Assembly: GCA_030151245.1 (NCBI GenBank)
Contig: JASLEF010000212.1
Coordinates: forward strand, 1 to 14,825
DNA length: 14,825 nucleotides
Direction: 5' to 3'
Source of the DNA: Ignatzschineria sp.
GTDB taxonomy: Bacteria > Pseudomonadota > Gammaproteobacteria > Cardiobacteriales > Wohlfahrtiimonadaceae
The position numbers were made by a program, and so were the translations under genes. Positions 1-6,668 of the stretch are shown here, piece by piece (within the stretch, counting starts at the first letter, position 1; the number at the start of each line of letters is the position of its first letter). The notes beneath the pieces were generated by a model. The model saw nothing but the letters and a program-made list of their open reading frames with translations. It ran no database searches and was not told where the DNA came from.

Positions 1-548
1 TTGTATTGAACTTAATGGTATCTAGTCCCATTATGTTTTTCATCGGCTTTATGGTGGCTTTTTATGGCCTCTCTTTTGCGATTGAAGCGAATAAAAGATC
101 GGTGATGGGATTAGTGTTGATGTTTGTCTTCACCTTTTTGATGGGGATGATGCTTGGGCCACTTTTAACAATGGCGTTAAGAACCGCACAAGGCTGGCAA
201 TATATTGGGATCGCAGCAGGTGGTACCGCAGGATTATTCCTAGTATTAGCAATCTTAGGCGGTGATAAAACAAAAGACTTTTCACCTATTGGGAAATATG
301 TAGGGGCAGTTGGAATCGTGATGATTGCGACTATTGCACTAAACTTCCTCTTCTTAAAAATGCCAATGATTAACCTTGTATTATCAATGTTGATTATCCC
401 GTTTTCTGGGGCCATTATCTTATGGCGCATCAATAGTGTTGTCAGAGGTGGTGAAGATAACTATATCAGCGTTGCACTTGATATCTATATCTCGCTCTAC
501 AATATCTTCTCAAGCTTACTTCGCTTAATTTTAGCAAGTAACGATTAG
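1..548 (+). CDS. yccA: Bax inhibitor-1 family membrane protein, YccA-like (5' end outside window)
   Basis: An inner-membrane protein of the BI-1/YccA family; E. coli YccA binds FtsH and restrains its proteolysis of membrane proteins. About 181 codons are visible and the frame is open to the window edge (the codon at 3-5 precedes TTG at 6 and ATG at 15), so the start lies outside. Compared from memory with the ~219-aa E. coli protein, roughly 40 N-terminal residues are missing. About six hydrophobic segments are visible, fitting a seven-helix protein that has lost its first. The C-terminal part is diagnostic: a GGEDNYI stretch followed by ISLYNIFSSLLRL matches the YccA signature GGETNYI...SLYNIF. 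The last residues are polar (ASND). The TTG at 6 is probably not the real start. A strong terminator follows at 685-714, so this gene ends its transcription unit. The family is secure; the FtsH role is inferred from E. coli. Confidence 0.85.
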   Translation, partial: VLNLMVSSPIMFFIGFMVAFYGLSFAIEANKRSVMGLVLMFVFTFLMGMMLGPLLTMALRTAQGWQYIGIAAGGTAGLFLVLAILGGDKTKDFSPIGKYVGAVGIVMIATIALNFLFLKMPMINLVLSMLIIPFSGAIILWRINSVVRGGEDNYISVALDIYISLYNIFSSLLRLILASND

Positions 549-684
549 GCATCTTTAAGGCGCTTATTGCTTGAACAGGCGATACTCATTCTTTTAACAA
601 AATTATTACGAGATGTTAACTGAATGATCATCCATAAAAGATCAAAAAATCACTTTTAATATGACTGATTGAAGATAAAATCAC

Positions 685-714
685 AAAGGCGCTTTCAAGA
701 GAGCGCCTTTTCTT
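685..714 (+). terminator. Rho-independent terminator after yccA
   Basis: The arms AAAGGCGCT (685-693) and AGCGCCTTT (702-710) pair perfectly. They extend inward by a T-G and a T-A pair to a four-base CAAG loop, and a T-rich tail (TTTTCTTTT) follows. It lies 137 nt past the yccA stop and about 50 nt before the next gene, so the 228-aa gene downstream is probably transcribed separately. Confidence 0.85.
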
Positions 715-762
715 TTGGCTTGCGCTAGAATAGAGGGATTCAATCATGAGTTTAGGAAAAAG

Positions 763-1449
763 ATGATTAACCGTAGTCAAAAAGAGCAGATACTAAAGCA
801 TCTAGAGCAACACTATATTTCCCCTTTATCACAGTTTTATGTGGAAACAGAAGTTCTTAAGCGTCAGATGTTAGGCCGTCCTTTTCGTGTTCAAATTGGG
901 GTGCCTGATAGTTGGCGGTTTCAGCATTTTTATCAGCAAATGCCAAAGATGTCACAGGCGCAAGCATTAGAGCGTTTATGGATTTTTGAGCATTATTTGG
1001 CTAATAGCCAAAGCTCTGTTTTTTCACATGATAAGCCATTGATACTGGGGGAGTCTTTTCCTTATTTTGAGTGGCAAGATGAACGGTTATGTGGGCTAAA
1101 TCAACTTTTAGGACAGGCGGTAATTTTTTATTTCTATAAAGGTAATGAAGAAGGATTACTTCAGTTTTGTGAGTTTACAAAGAGCCATGCTATTTCTGAA
1201 TCTTCAATGATTGTAGGAACGGTTCCGGACGCGATGTTGACTTTGATGAGGGACCAAGGGATGAGACATATCGATGAGATTTCAAAACCTTTTTTAGAAT
1301 CTTTAGGAAAGGGACGAAGTTTTACAAGTCTATTTGGTCAAACAGCTGATCTTTTATTAATGGATAAAGAGGGAACATATGTCAAGAGCCTCTCAAGGCT
1401 CGAGTTCATTCGTCAAATTGATCAATTGTTGGAGCTGTATTTTAATTAA
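763..1449 (+). CDS. Hypothetical protein with a redoxin-like C-terminal domain lacking the usual cysteines
   Basis: I do not recognise this 228-aa protein as a named family. The ATG at 763 is chosen because AGGA (754-757) lies 5 nt upstream; a longer frame from TTG 715 would begin inside the tail of the preceding terminator. Residues 1-85 are polar and helical. Residues ~92-226 look like a thioredoxin/peroxiredoxin fold: a LGESFPYFEW stretch resembles the GDxAPxFxL entry strand, AVIFYFYKG (119-127) resembles the core strand before the active site, and LLLMDKEGTYV (197-207) resembles the late strand and turn. Where peroxiredoxins carry their cysteine motif the sequence reads GNEEGLLQFCEF, so only C136 is nearby and no CxxC is present; C110 is the only other cysteine in this half. 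No signal peptide or membrane segment is visible. If the fold is right, it may be non-catalytic. The gene is convergent with dprA and apparently monocistronic. Confidence 0.6.
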   Translation: MINRSQKEQILKHLEQHYISPLSQFYVETEVLKRQMLGRPFRVQIGVPDSWRFQHFYQQMPKMSQAQALERLWIFEHYLANSQSSVFSHDKPLILGESFPYFEWQDERLCGLNQLLGQAVIFYFYKGNEEGLLQFCEFTKSHAISESSMIVGTVPDAMLTLMRDQGMRHIDEISKPFLESLGKGRSFTSLFGQTADLLLMDKEGTYVKSLSRLEFIRQIDQLLELYFN

Positions 1450-1511
1450 GGGCTGTTGAACATGACGATCTCATGTATAGATTTCTAAATGGGATGTTGA
1501 ATTTAGAAGGC

Positions 1512-1538
1512 GTTGATGAGGTTGATGAGGTTAATGGG
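1512..1538. repeat. Three-copy 9-bp tandem repeat
   Basis: GTTGATGAG occurs at 1512-1520 and 1521-1529, followed by a diverged third copy GTTAATGGG (1530-1538). It lies between the convergent 228-aa gene and dprA. The 251-nt stretch 1450-1700 holds no convincing gene and no clear terminator for either neighbour. Confidence 0.7.
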
Positions 1539-1564
1539 TTGTCAGCTATTGATGGTGATTAAAT

Positions 1565-1598
1565 TTCGAATGTTCAATAGATTCGAATGTTTAATAGA
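1565..1598. repeat. Two-copy 17-bp tandem repeat
   Basis: The unit TTCGAATGTTCAATAGA (1565-1581) is followed directly by TTCGAATGTTTAATAGA (1582-1598), with one C/T difference. Each copy contains the palindrome TTCGAA. It is probably a recent slippage duplication in non-coding DNA; no function is apparent. Confidence 0.75.
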
Positions 1599-1700
1599 TT
1601 AAAATTTGAGAAGTTCACTCTTTTGATAAATCTTGAGACTCCCAATAAAGAGGCTGAGACGAGCCATTTGAGAACTTTGGAAATTTTTTAGGGAATGAGT

Positions 1701-2900
1701 TTAGGAGCGCTTTTGTTGATAGAAGCCTTGATCGGCTGTAATGAGATCCTCAATCTCTAACATCATTAGATCCGTTGTAATTTGAGAGGCCTCTCCTTGC
1801 ATGATTTCTACCAGTTGATTAATGGATTTTGGGGTTGTCAGTAACTGATACAGGGCATATTGAGGATGATCTTGACTCAACGTTGCCACTTTAGGGGGGA
1901 GGGCGATATGAGATGATGACTTTAATGAGGAAGCCGTTGTTTTTGGGGGAGTCCTGCGACCTTGGTTTAGAGGAGGATTTTTTTCATGATCTTGAGTTTT
2001 AAAAAGATCAGATTGTAGATTGTGATCGGTTGTTTCCACCCATCCCGATAATGCTGTTCGAATATCAATCGTCGATTCAACAAGCGCTGCGCCCTCCCGA
2101 ATTAGTTGATGACAACCTCTTGATTGCGGTTGATGAATGGATCCTGGAATAGCAAATACTTCACGATTTTCTTCCATGCTTAATCTTGCGGTAATCAGAG
2201 AACCCGATTTAAGCGTTGCTTCTACCACGAGAGTTCCTAAAGATAATCCAGCAATAATGCGATTTCTCCGAGGGAAGTTTTGAGGTTTAGGCGGCATGTG
2301 TAATGGATATTCGCTGACGAGCGTCCCACTTTTATCAAGGATTTCCTCACTTAGCGGAAGATGTGATTTGGGATAAATCTCATTTAATCCGGTCCCTAAA
2401 ATAGCAATCGTTGGCTTATTGATTTTCACTGCGGCCTGATGTGCTGCTTGATCGATGCCTAAAGCAAGTCCGCTTGTAATTGTTAATCCTGCAGAGGCTA
2501 ATTCTGTAGCAAATAGTTCACTGTTATAGCGTCCTTCATCGGTGGGTTTTCTTGCACCGACGATCGCAATTTGAGGCGTTGTTAAGAGATCGATATTGCC
2601 CTTTATAAAAAGAATCATGGGGGGATCATGAATCTCCTTCAATAGTGCGGGATATTGATCATGGTGGAAAGTCATAATCGTATGGGTAGGTTGCGCGGCC
2701 CAATGAAGGGCTTGGGCGACTTTTTCTTGATGATTATTTCGACGATATTGTGTCACGGATGCAGGAATGCCGGCAGTTTGCCACTCAAGATTGTCGGCAG
2801 AAATCGCCTCTTTAGCGCTACCAAAATAATCAATGAGTTGTTTGAATCTTTTTGCACCAATATAGGGTGTATAAAAGAGTGTTAGCCAAGAATCTAACAT
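1701..2900 (-). CDS. dprA: DNA processing protein DprA
   Basis: DprA (Smf) binds incoming single-stranded DNA during natural transformation, shields it and loads RecA. The 399-aa product shows the full domain order. An N-terminal SAM-like helical region (residues ~1-65) contains YTPYIGAKRFKQL. A Rossmann-like DprA domain (~75-285) carries AIVGARKPTDEG (111-122), TSGLALGIDQAAHQAA (141-156), the ILGTGLNEIYP turn (~167-176), FPRRNRIIAGLS (~209-220) and the conserved SGSLITA and FAIPGS motifs (~231-254). A low-conservation linker rich in Q, T and S (~285-340) leads to a DML1-like winged helix (~345-399) holding INQLVEIMQGEASQI. The start is set by ATG at 2900 with AGGA about 9 nt upstream on the minus strand. 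It is divergent from bcp across ~147 nt. I do not see the smg, topA or LysM genes that often flank dprA in gammaproteobacteria. Confidence 0.96.
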   Translation of the reverse strand: MLDSWLTLFYTPYIGAKRFKQLIDYFGSAKEAISADNLEWQTAGIPASVTQYRRNNHQEKVAQALHWAAQPTHTIMTFHHDQYPALLKEIHDPPMILFIKGNIDLLTTPQIAIVGARKPTDEGRYNSELFATELASAGLTITSGLALGIDQAAHQAAVKINKPTIAILGTGLNEIYPKSHLPLSEEILDKSGTLVSEYPLHMPPKPQNFPRRNRIIAGLSLGTLVVEATLKSGSLITARLSMEENREVFAIPGSIHQPQSRGCHQLIREGAALVESTIDIRTALSGWVETTDHNLQSDLFKTQDHEKNPPLNQGRRTPPKTTASSLKSSSHIALPPKVATLSQDHPQYALYQLLTTPKSINQLVEIMQGEASQITTDLMMLEIEDLITADQGFYQQKRS

Positions 2901-3047
2901 TGAGGGTTTCCTTCCATTATTTCCATGTTATATTGAAAAAAGGATAGATCAAGAGTAGATCGTATCATCGTGACTTTAGGAGATTTGCTGATATCGTAAT
3001 ATTGATAGAAGTTGAGAATCTTTAAATATATGAGATGGAGTGAAATA

Positions 3048-3506
3048 ATGGCGCAATTAGCGGAAACTATTTTTAAAACACAATATGAAACGCAAGATGA
3101 GGCAGTGGCATTATCATCGGTGAAAGCAGAGCACATCGTGATCTTTTTCTATCCGAAGGATAATACGCCGGGATGTAGTAATGAGGTACAAGACTTTAAT
3201 CAGCTCTTGGATCAATTTAAGGATTTAAATTGTGCCGTATTAGGTGCTTCTCGCGATAGTAAAAACTCCCATATTAAATTTGTCGAAAAGTTTGATCTAA
3301 AATTCCCTCTTCTCTCTGATCCAGAAGAGACGCTCTGCAAAGCATTTGATGTTATTAAAGAGAAAAATATGTTTGGTAAAATCGGCTTTGGAATTGAGCG
3401 CAGTACTTTTATCCTCAATAACAAAGGCGAGATTTTACAAGAGTGGCGTAAAGTAAAAGTGCCAGGACATGCAGAAGAAGTTTTAGCAGCTGTGAAGGCG
3501 CTTTAA
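3048..3506 (+). CDS. bcp: Thiol peroxidase Bcp (peroxiredoxin Q family)
   Basis: A cytoplasmic peroxiredoxin that reduces H2O2 and organic hydroperoxides with thioredoxin-type donors. The start at ATG 3048 gives 152 aa, close to the family length, with GGAG (3037-3040) 7 nt upstream; a longer frame from 3012 lacks support. The core strand and active site VIFFYPKDNTPGCSNE (31-46) carry the peroxidatic cysteine C43. In E. coli Bcp a resolving cysteine lies five residues later; here that region is SNEVQDFNQ with none. C62 and the cysteine in ETLCKAF (~98) are the only others, so this protein is either a 1-Cys type or uses a distant resolving cysteine. Later family features are LLSDPEETLCKAF and GIERSTFILNNKGEI. 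It is divergent from dprA and convergent with hemJ. Confidence 0.93.
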   Translation: MAQLAETIFKTQYETQDEAVALSSVKAEHIVIFFYPKDNTPGCSNEVQDFNQLLDQFKDLNCAVLGASRDSKNSHIKFVEKFDLKFPLLSDPEETLCKAFDVIKEKNMFGKIGFGIERSTFILNNKGEILQEWRKVKVPGHAEEVLAAVKAL

Positions 3507-3738
3507 TAGATTTTCCTTCATAGATATAAATATTCAGATATCTGCTTGGTATGATCGTTATTCTCTAGGGTTTATGTCAGAAGTAATGATCAGAACCCTG
3601 ATGGGGAATAAGCTTAGGTTAAGATTTTGTTAAAAGTCATTTTGATAGAGAGTCGAACAGCTTAATTGTAGGTTCATTGTAAATTTTGCGAGTAGTCCTC
3701 AGTGACTTCTGTAGAAAAGTAGAGCTGAAATATAGAAT

Positions 3739-3772
3739 AATCCAGCATTCACAAAGATGCTGGATTTTTTTA
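3739..3772 (+). terminator. Rho-independent terminator, probably of the bcp transcript
   Basis: The perfect 10-bp stem AATCCAGCAT (3739-3748) / ATGCTGGATT (3757-3766) has an 8-nt loop and is followed by a run of T to 3771. It is the first good plus-strand terminator after bcp, 233 nt beyond the stop. The upstream side is not A-rich, so it works best in the plus direction. Confidence 0.8.
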
Positions 3773-3890
3773 TAGAGTTGCACTTTCAATAGATCAGCTT
3801 CGCAAAAGAAGGAGATAATAGAGGTTGATGATGCCATCGACTGATTATCTTTGAATCTGGCTTGTGATCACTCTTGACTTTACGAGATAG

Positions 3891-3924
3891 GTAAAAAAGG
3901 ATCTTGTCTTTGGACAGATCCTTT
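3891..3924 (-). terminator. Rho-independent terminator after hemJ
   Basis: On the minus strand AAAGGATCT (3924-3916) pairs with AGATCCTTT (3904-3896). An inner GTC/GAC extension with a one-base bulge closes a four-base loop, and TTTTTTAC follows. It sits 38 nt past the hemJ stop. Confidence 0.8.
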
Positions 3925-3961
3925 AGAGGGGATATTTTTAAATGTGCCTATTAGTTTTTAT

Positions 3962-4399
3962 TTAAAAATGAATCAATGGAATCGCTTTTAAAATTACCAA
4001 AAAAACGACCATTACTAAAATCAGGCTGGGGAACTCATTAAAATAACGATAGAACTTATGAGTATGTCTGTTTTTATCATGTCTAAATACGAGCACATAG
4101 TGATAACAGAAGTAGTGATAAACAATTAATAATGCAACGAGAGTGAGTTTAAAGTGCATCCAACCCATTTTTAAAAGTACGGGGTTTTTCATCAGTAATA
4201 TTAATCCAAAAATAATGGTTAAAGCACCGCCAATATTCATCATGATCATAAGTTTTCGTTCCATGACTTTAAATACTTCATTGACATCAGCGCTTTTATT
4301 CGCAGCATGGTAGACAAAGATTCTCGGAAGGTAGAAGAGTCCGGCGAACCATGTCACCATAAAAATGATATGTAATGCTTTATAGACAAGATATGACAT
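3962..4399 (-). CDS. hemJ: Protoporphyrinogen IX oxidase HemJ-type membrane protein
   Basis: HemJ converts protoporphyrinogen IX to protoporphyrin IX in haem synthesis in many bacteria that lack HemG and HemY. The ATG at 4399 (145 aa) is preferred because AAGG lies about 5 nt upstream on the minus strand and the family begins with a short MxYLxxKALHIIFMVxWFAGL motif; a longer frame from 4456 adds a polar 19-residue leader not typical of the family. Four hydrophobic segments are visible (~5-30, 53-71, 82-104, 123-143). Conserved features are H10 in KALHIIF, the YLPRIFVYHA stretch (23-32), K84 in WMHFKL and the FNEFP motif (120-124) after a charged loop. H10 and K84 correspond to residues known to matter for haem binding and activity in HemJ. 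The gene appears monocistronic and is divergent from ispG. Confidence 0.9.
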   Translation of the reverse strand: MSYLVYKALHIIFMVTWFAGLFYLPRIFVYHAANKSADVNEVFKVMERKLMIMMNIGGALTIIFGLILLMKNPVLLKMGWMHFKLTLVALLIVYHYFCYHYVLVFRHDKNRHTHKFYRYFNEFPSLILVMVVFLVILKAIPLIHF

Positions 4400-4622
4400 A
4401 ACAGCCTTTTTGAAAAAAGAAGAAATATGCGATTGATTCACCCTCAATGGGAGCACGCAACAATTAATGATGCGCTTAATTATAACAAAGATAAATAGAG
4501 GGCAAGCCTTTAATTGTGATATTTCTCTGATATTTCTCCTCTATCAAAGGAGGGGCTGAAAACCTTTTTAGTGTCAGAACGTCTGAAAAATTATCGGAAG
4601 TAGAATCGGGCAGAAGGTTCTC

Positions 4623-4651
4623 TTGTGCAATCACTCGATATTAGCGATAAT
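4623..4651 (+). promoter_or_regulatory. Candidate sigma-70 promoter for ispG-trmB
   Basis: TTGTGC (4623-4628) and GATAAT (4646-4651) are separated by 17 nt. The -10 matches five of six consensus bases, the -35 only three. It would leave a ~35-nt leader before the ispG ATG at 4693, which has AAGGA at 4681-4685. Confidence 0.4.
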
Positions 4652-4692
4652 GGCCGCAAAATATATTAATTGATCTTTGAAAGGATTTCTTC

Positions 4693-5919
4693 ATGGTTTT
4701 TACCATTAAAAGACGACCTACAAGCCAAGTGATGGTAGGAAATATCGGTATCGGATCGGACTATCCGATTCGTGTTCAATCGATGACAAATACTAATACC
4801 GAGGATGTAGATGCCACCGTTTCACAAATTATTGAGCTCGCAGAGAGCGGTTCTGAGCTTGTGCGCGTAACGGTGAATACCGAAGCGGCGGCAAAAGCAG
4901 TACCATTTATTGTGGAAAAGCTTGAAAAACAAGGCTATTCAACGCCAGTGGTGGGGGATTTTCATTTCAATGGTCACCGCTTATTACAAGCAGAGCCTGA
5001 GTGTGCGAAGGCATTGGCAAAGCTTAGAATTAATCCCGGAAACGTAGGGCGGGGCGCTCGTAAAGATGAGCAGTTCTCATCAATTGTTGAAGAGGCTTTG
5101 AAATACCATAAACCTGTGCGTATTGGTGTGAATTGGGGGAGTCTTGACCCTGAGGTCTTAAAGCGCCTATTAGATGAGAATTTAAAAAAGGCCGTCCCTC
5201 TCTCAAATGATGAGTTAATGTGTGAGGCGATGATTGTTTCTGCATTAGAGAGTATTGCTTTTGCTAAAGATATTGGTATGACAGATGAGGATATCATTCT
5301 CTCTGTCAAGGTTAGTCAAAGTCAACAGTTGATTAAGGTTTATCAAGATATTGCGGGCAAGACTAATGTCCCATTACATTTAGGTTTAACAGAAGCAGGA
5401 ATGGGCATGAAGGGGACGGTGGCTTCGGCATCAGCACTTGCGGTTTTACTTCAGCAAGGGATTGGTGATACGATTCGTATCTCTTTAACACCGGAACCGA
5501 ATGCCCCAAGAACGGAAGAAGTATTAGTAGGAAAAGAGATTCTTCAGAGCTTACAGATACGCGCATTTACTCCTAAAGTAGTCGCTTGTCCGGGGTGTGG
5601 CCGTACAAGTAGTGATGATTTCCAATATTTAGCACAAGAGATTCAATCCTATATTGATAATAGTATGCCTACTTGGAAGACTCAGTATGAAGGGGTTGAA
5701 AAGATGGTCGTCGCCGTTATGGGCTGTATTGTCAATGGGCCTGGAGAATCTAAAATGGCAAATATTGGCATTAGCTTACCGGGAAATGGAGAAAAACCTG
5801 TCGCACCAGTTTATGTCGATGGTGAACGATCAGTGACGCTAAAAGGCGAGAATATCGCCAATGAATTTAAACAAATTATAAACGAATATATCGATGGAAA
5901 ATACAGAAAACAACAATAG
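4693..5919 (+). CDS. ispG: 4-hydroxy-3-methylbut-2-enyl diphosphate synthase IspG
   Basis: IspG (GcpE) is the [4Fe-4S] enzyme that converts MEcPP to HMBPP in the MEP isoprenoid pathway, using flavodoxin or ferredoxin as electron donor. The 408-aa product is longer than the 372-aa E. coli enzyme and resembles the ~400-430-aa forms of other proteobacteria. The N-terminal TIM-barrel domain has VGNIGIGSDYPIRVQSMTNT (15-34), LVRVTVN, GDFHFNGH, LRINPGNVG and RIGVNWGSL. The C-terminal cluster domain has ACPGCGRTS with C299 and C302, and MGCIVNGPGE with C345 and E352, so all three cluster ligands and the conserved glutamate are present. The start has AAGGA with 7-nt spacing. It overlaps trmB by 26 nt. 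In many gammaproteobacteria ispG sits near hisS and der; that is not the case here. Confidence 0.98.
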   Translation: MVFTIKRRPTSQVMVGNIGIGSDYPIRVQSMTNTNTEDVDATVSQIIELAESGSELVRVTVNTEAAAKAVPFIVEKLEKQGYSTPVVGDFHFNGHRLLQAEPECAKALAKLRINPGNVGRGARKDEQFSSIVEEALKYHKPVRIGVNWGSLDPEVLKRLLDENLKKAVPLSNDELMCEAMIVSALESIAFAKDIGMTDEDIILSVKVSQSQQLIKVYQDIAGKTNVPLHLGLTEAGMGMKGTVASASALAVLLQQGIGDTIRISLTPEPNAPRTEEVLVGKEILQSLQIRAFTPKVVACPGCGRTSSDDFQYLAQEIQSYIDNSMPTWKTQYEGVEKMVVAVMGCIVNGPGESKMANIGISLPGNGEKPVAPVYVDGERSVTLKGENIANEFKQIINEYIDGKYRKQQ

Positions 5920-6589
5920 ACCGCTTCGTGCGATTCGCTCATTTGTCAAAAGGGAAGGGCGTTTAACAAAAGGGCAAGAACGTATTTTGGCTGAAAGTCC
6001 TTATTTAATTATGCATGATCAAGTGGATCAACTCTGGGATTTAGATCAGCTTTTTGGTCGTGATGGTGCGCCGAGAACGTTGGAGATCGGTTTTGGCGAT
6101 GGAATGTCCTTTTCGAATATGGCTGAAGCAGATCCTGATCGTGATTTTTTAGGTCTAGAAGTGCATCGACCTGGTGTCGGTCGATTGCTTCTTGATGTAG
6201 AAGCACGTGATCTTAAAAATATTCGAGTGATTGATTACGATGCGGTACATATTTTAAAGAACTGTATTCCTGATGGTAGTTTGGAATGTGTGCAAGTTTT
6301 CTTCCCTGATCCCTGGCACAAAAAGAAACATAATAAGCGCCGTATTATTCAGTTAGAATTTGTCGCACTTATTGCGACAAAGCTTCAAAAAGGTGGCAGA
6401 CTCTGTTTAGCAACTGACTGGGAACCATATGCAGAACATATGATGGAAGTAATGCTTGCAGCGCCAGATTATGAAAATAGCGTGGCGGGTTTTGTTGAAA
6501 ATCCAACACATCGTTTGCCTACCAAATTTGAAGCCCGTGGCATTCGTTTAGGTCATGGAGTTTGGGATTTGGTATTCCTTAAAAAATAA
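5894..6589 (+). CDS. trmB: tRNA (guanine-N7)-methyltransferase TrmB
   Basis: TrmB makes m7G at position 46 in the tRNA variable loop using S-adenosylmethionine. The 231-aa product has the family motifs in order: IRSFVKREGRLTKGQ (14-28), the SAM-binding LEIGFGDG (63-70), LGLEVHRPGVGR (87-97), the catalytic/tRNA-binding FFPDPWHKKKHNKRR (136-150), LATDWEPYA (172-180) and TKFEARGIRLGHGVWDL (210-226). The ATG at 5894 lies inside the 3' end of ispG in another frame. No clear Shine-Dalgarno precedes it, which fits translational coupling to ispG. The next in-frame methionine (~residue 40) would remove the conserved N-terminal block, so the overlapping start is probably right. A strong terminator follows at 6634. 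Confidence 0.97.
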   Translation: MENTENNNRPLRAIRSFVKREGRLTKGQERILAESPYLIMHDQVDQLWDLDQLFGRDGAPRTLEIGFGDGMSFSNMAEADPDRDFLGLEVHRPGVGRLLLDVEARDLKNIRVIDYDAVHILKNCIPDGSLECVQVFFPDPWHKKKHNKRRIIQLEFVALIATKLQKGGRLCLATDWEPYAEHMMEVMLAAPDYENSVAGFVENPTHRLPTKFEARGIRLGHGVWDLVFLKK

Positions 6590-6603
6590 AAAATAGTGTC
6601 ACT

Positions 6604-6624
6604 GCGATAGGTTTATTCTATCGC
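6604..6624 (+). other. Hairpin just after trmB
   Basis: GCGATAG (6604-6610) pairs perfectly with CTATCGC (6618-6624) around a 7-nt loop, 15 nt past the trmB stop. No T tract follows, so it is probably a 3'-end stability or accessory hairpin ahead of the true terminator. Confidence 0.55.
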
Positions 6625-6633
6625 GTCAAGATT

Positions 6634-6668
6634 GCCGTCATAGAGTCAATGTTATGACGGCTTTTTTT
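6634..6668 (+). terminator. Rho-independent terminator of ispG-trmB
   Basis: GCCGTCATA (6634-6642) pairs with TATGACGGC (6653-6661), a 9-bp GC-rich stem, followed directly by seven T residues. Confidence 0.9.

Larger units (their letters stand above)
3507..3961. other. Gene-free region between convergent bcp and hemJ
   Basis: This 455-nt stretch has no convincing coding frame. It holds a plus-strand terminator (3739-3772), a minus-strand terminator (3891-3924) and weaker hairpins: AGATAT/ATATCT just after bcp, and AGGGTT (3567-3572) with AACCCT (3594-3599). A 3' UTR of about 230 nt for bcp, or a small RNA ending at 3772, is possible. I find no convincing promoter inside it. Confidence 0.5.

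Noticed and set aside
62..433. A 123-codon minus-strand ORF opposite yccA
   Set aside because: Antisense shadow of a conserved membrane protein gene; no similarity of its own.
1473..1562. A 29-codon plus-strand ORF (acidic, containing the VDEVDEV repeat) after the 228-aa gene
   Set aside because: No Shine-Dalgarno, composition driven by the 9-bp tandem repeat, and no recognisable similarity.
1565..1598. TTCGAAT-containing repeats considered as tRNA T-arm remnants or an attachment site
   Set aside because: No tRNA cloverleaf or acceptor stem nearby and no integrase or mobile gene in the window.
2894..3136. An 80-codon minus-strand ORF between dprA and bcp
   Set aside because: It overlaps the bcp coding start and the dprA start region; homology fixes both real genes.
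3637..3837. A 66-codon minus-strand ORF between bcp and hemJ
   Set aside because: It spans the plus-strand terminator, has no convincing RBS and shows no family features.
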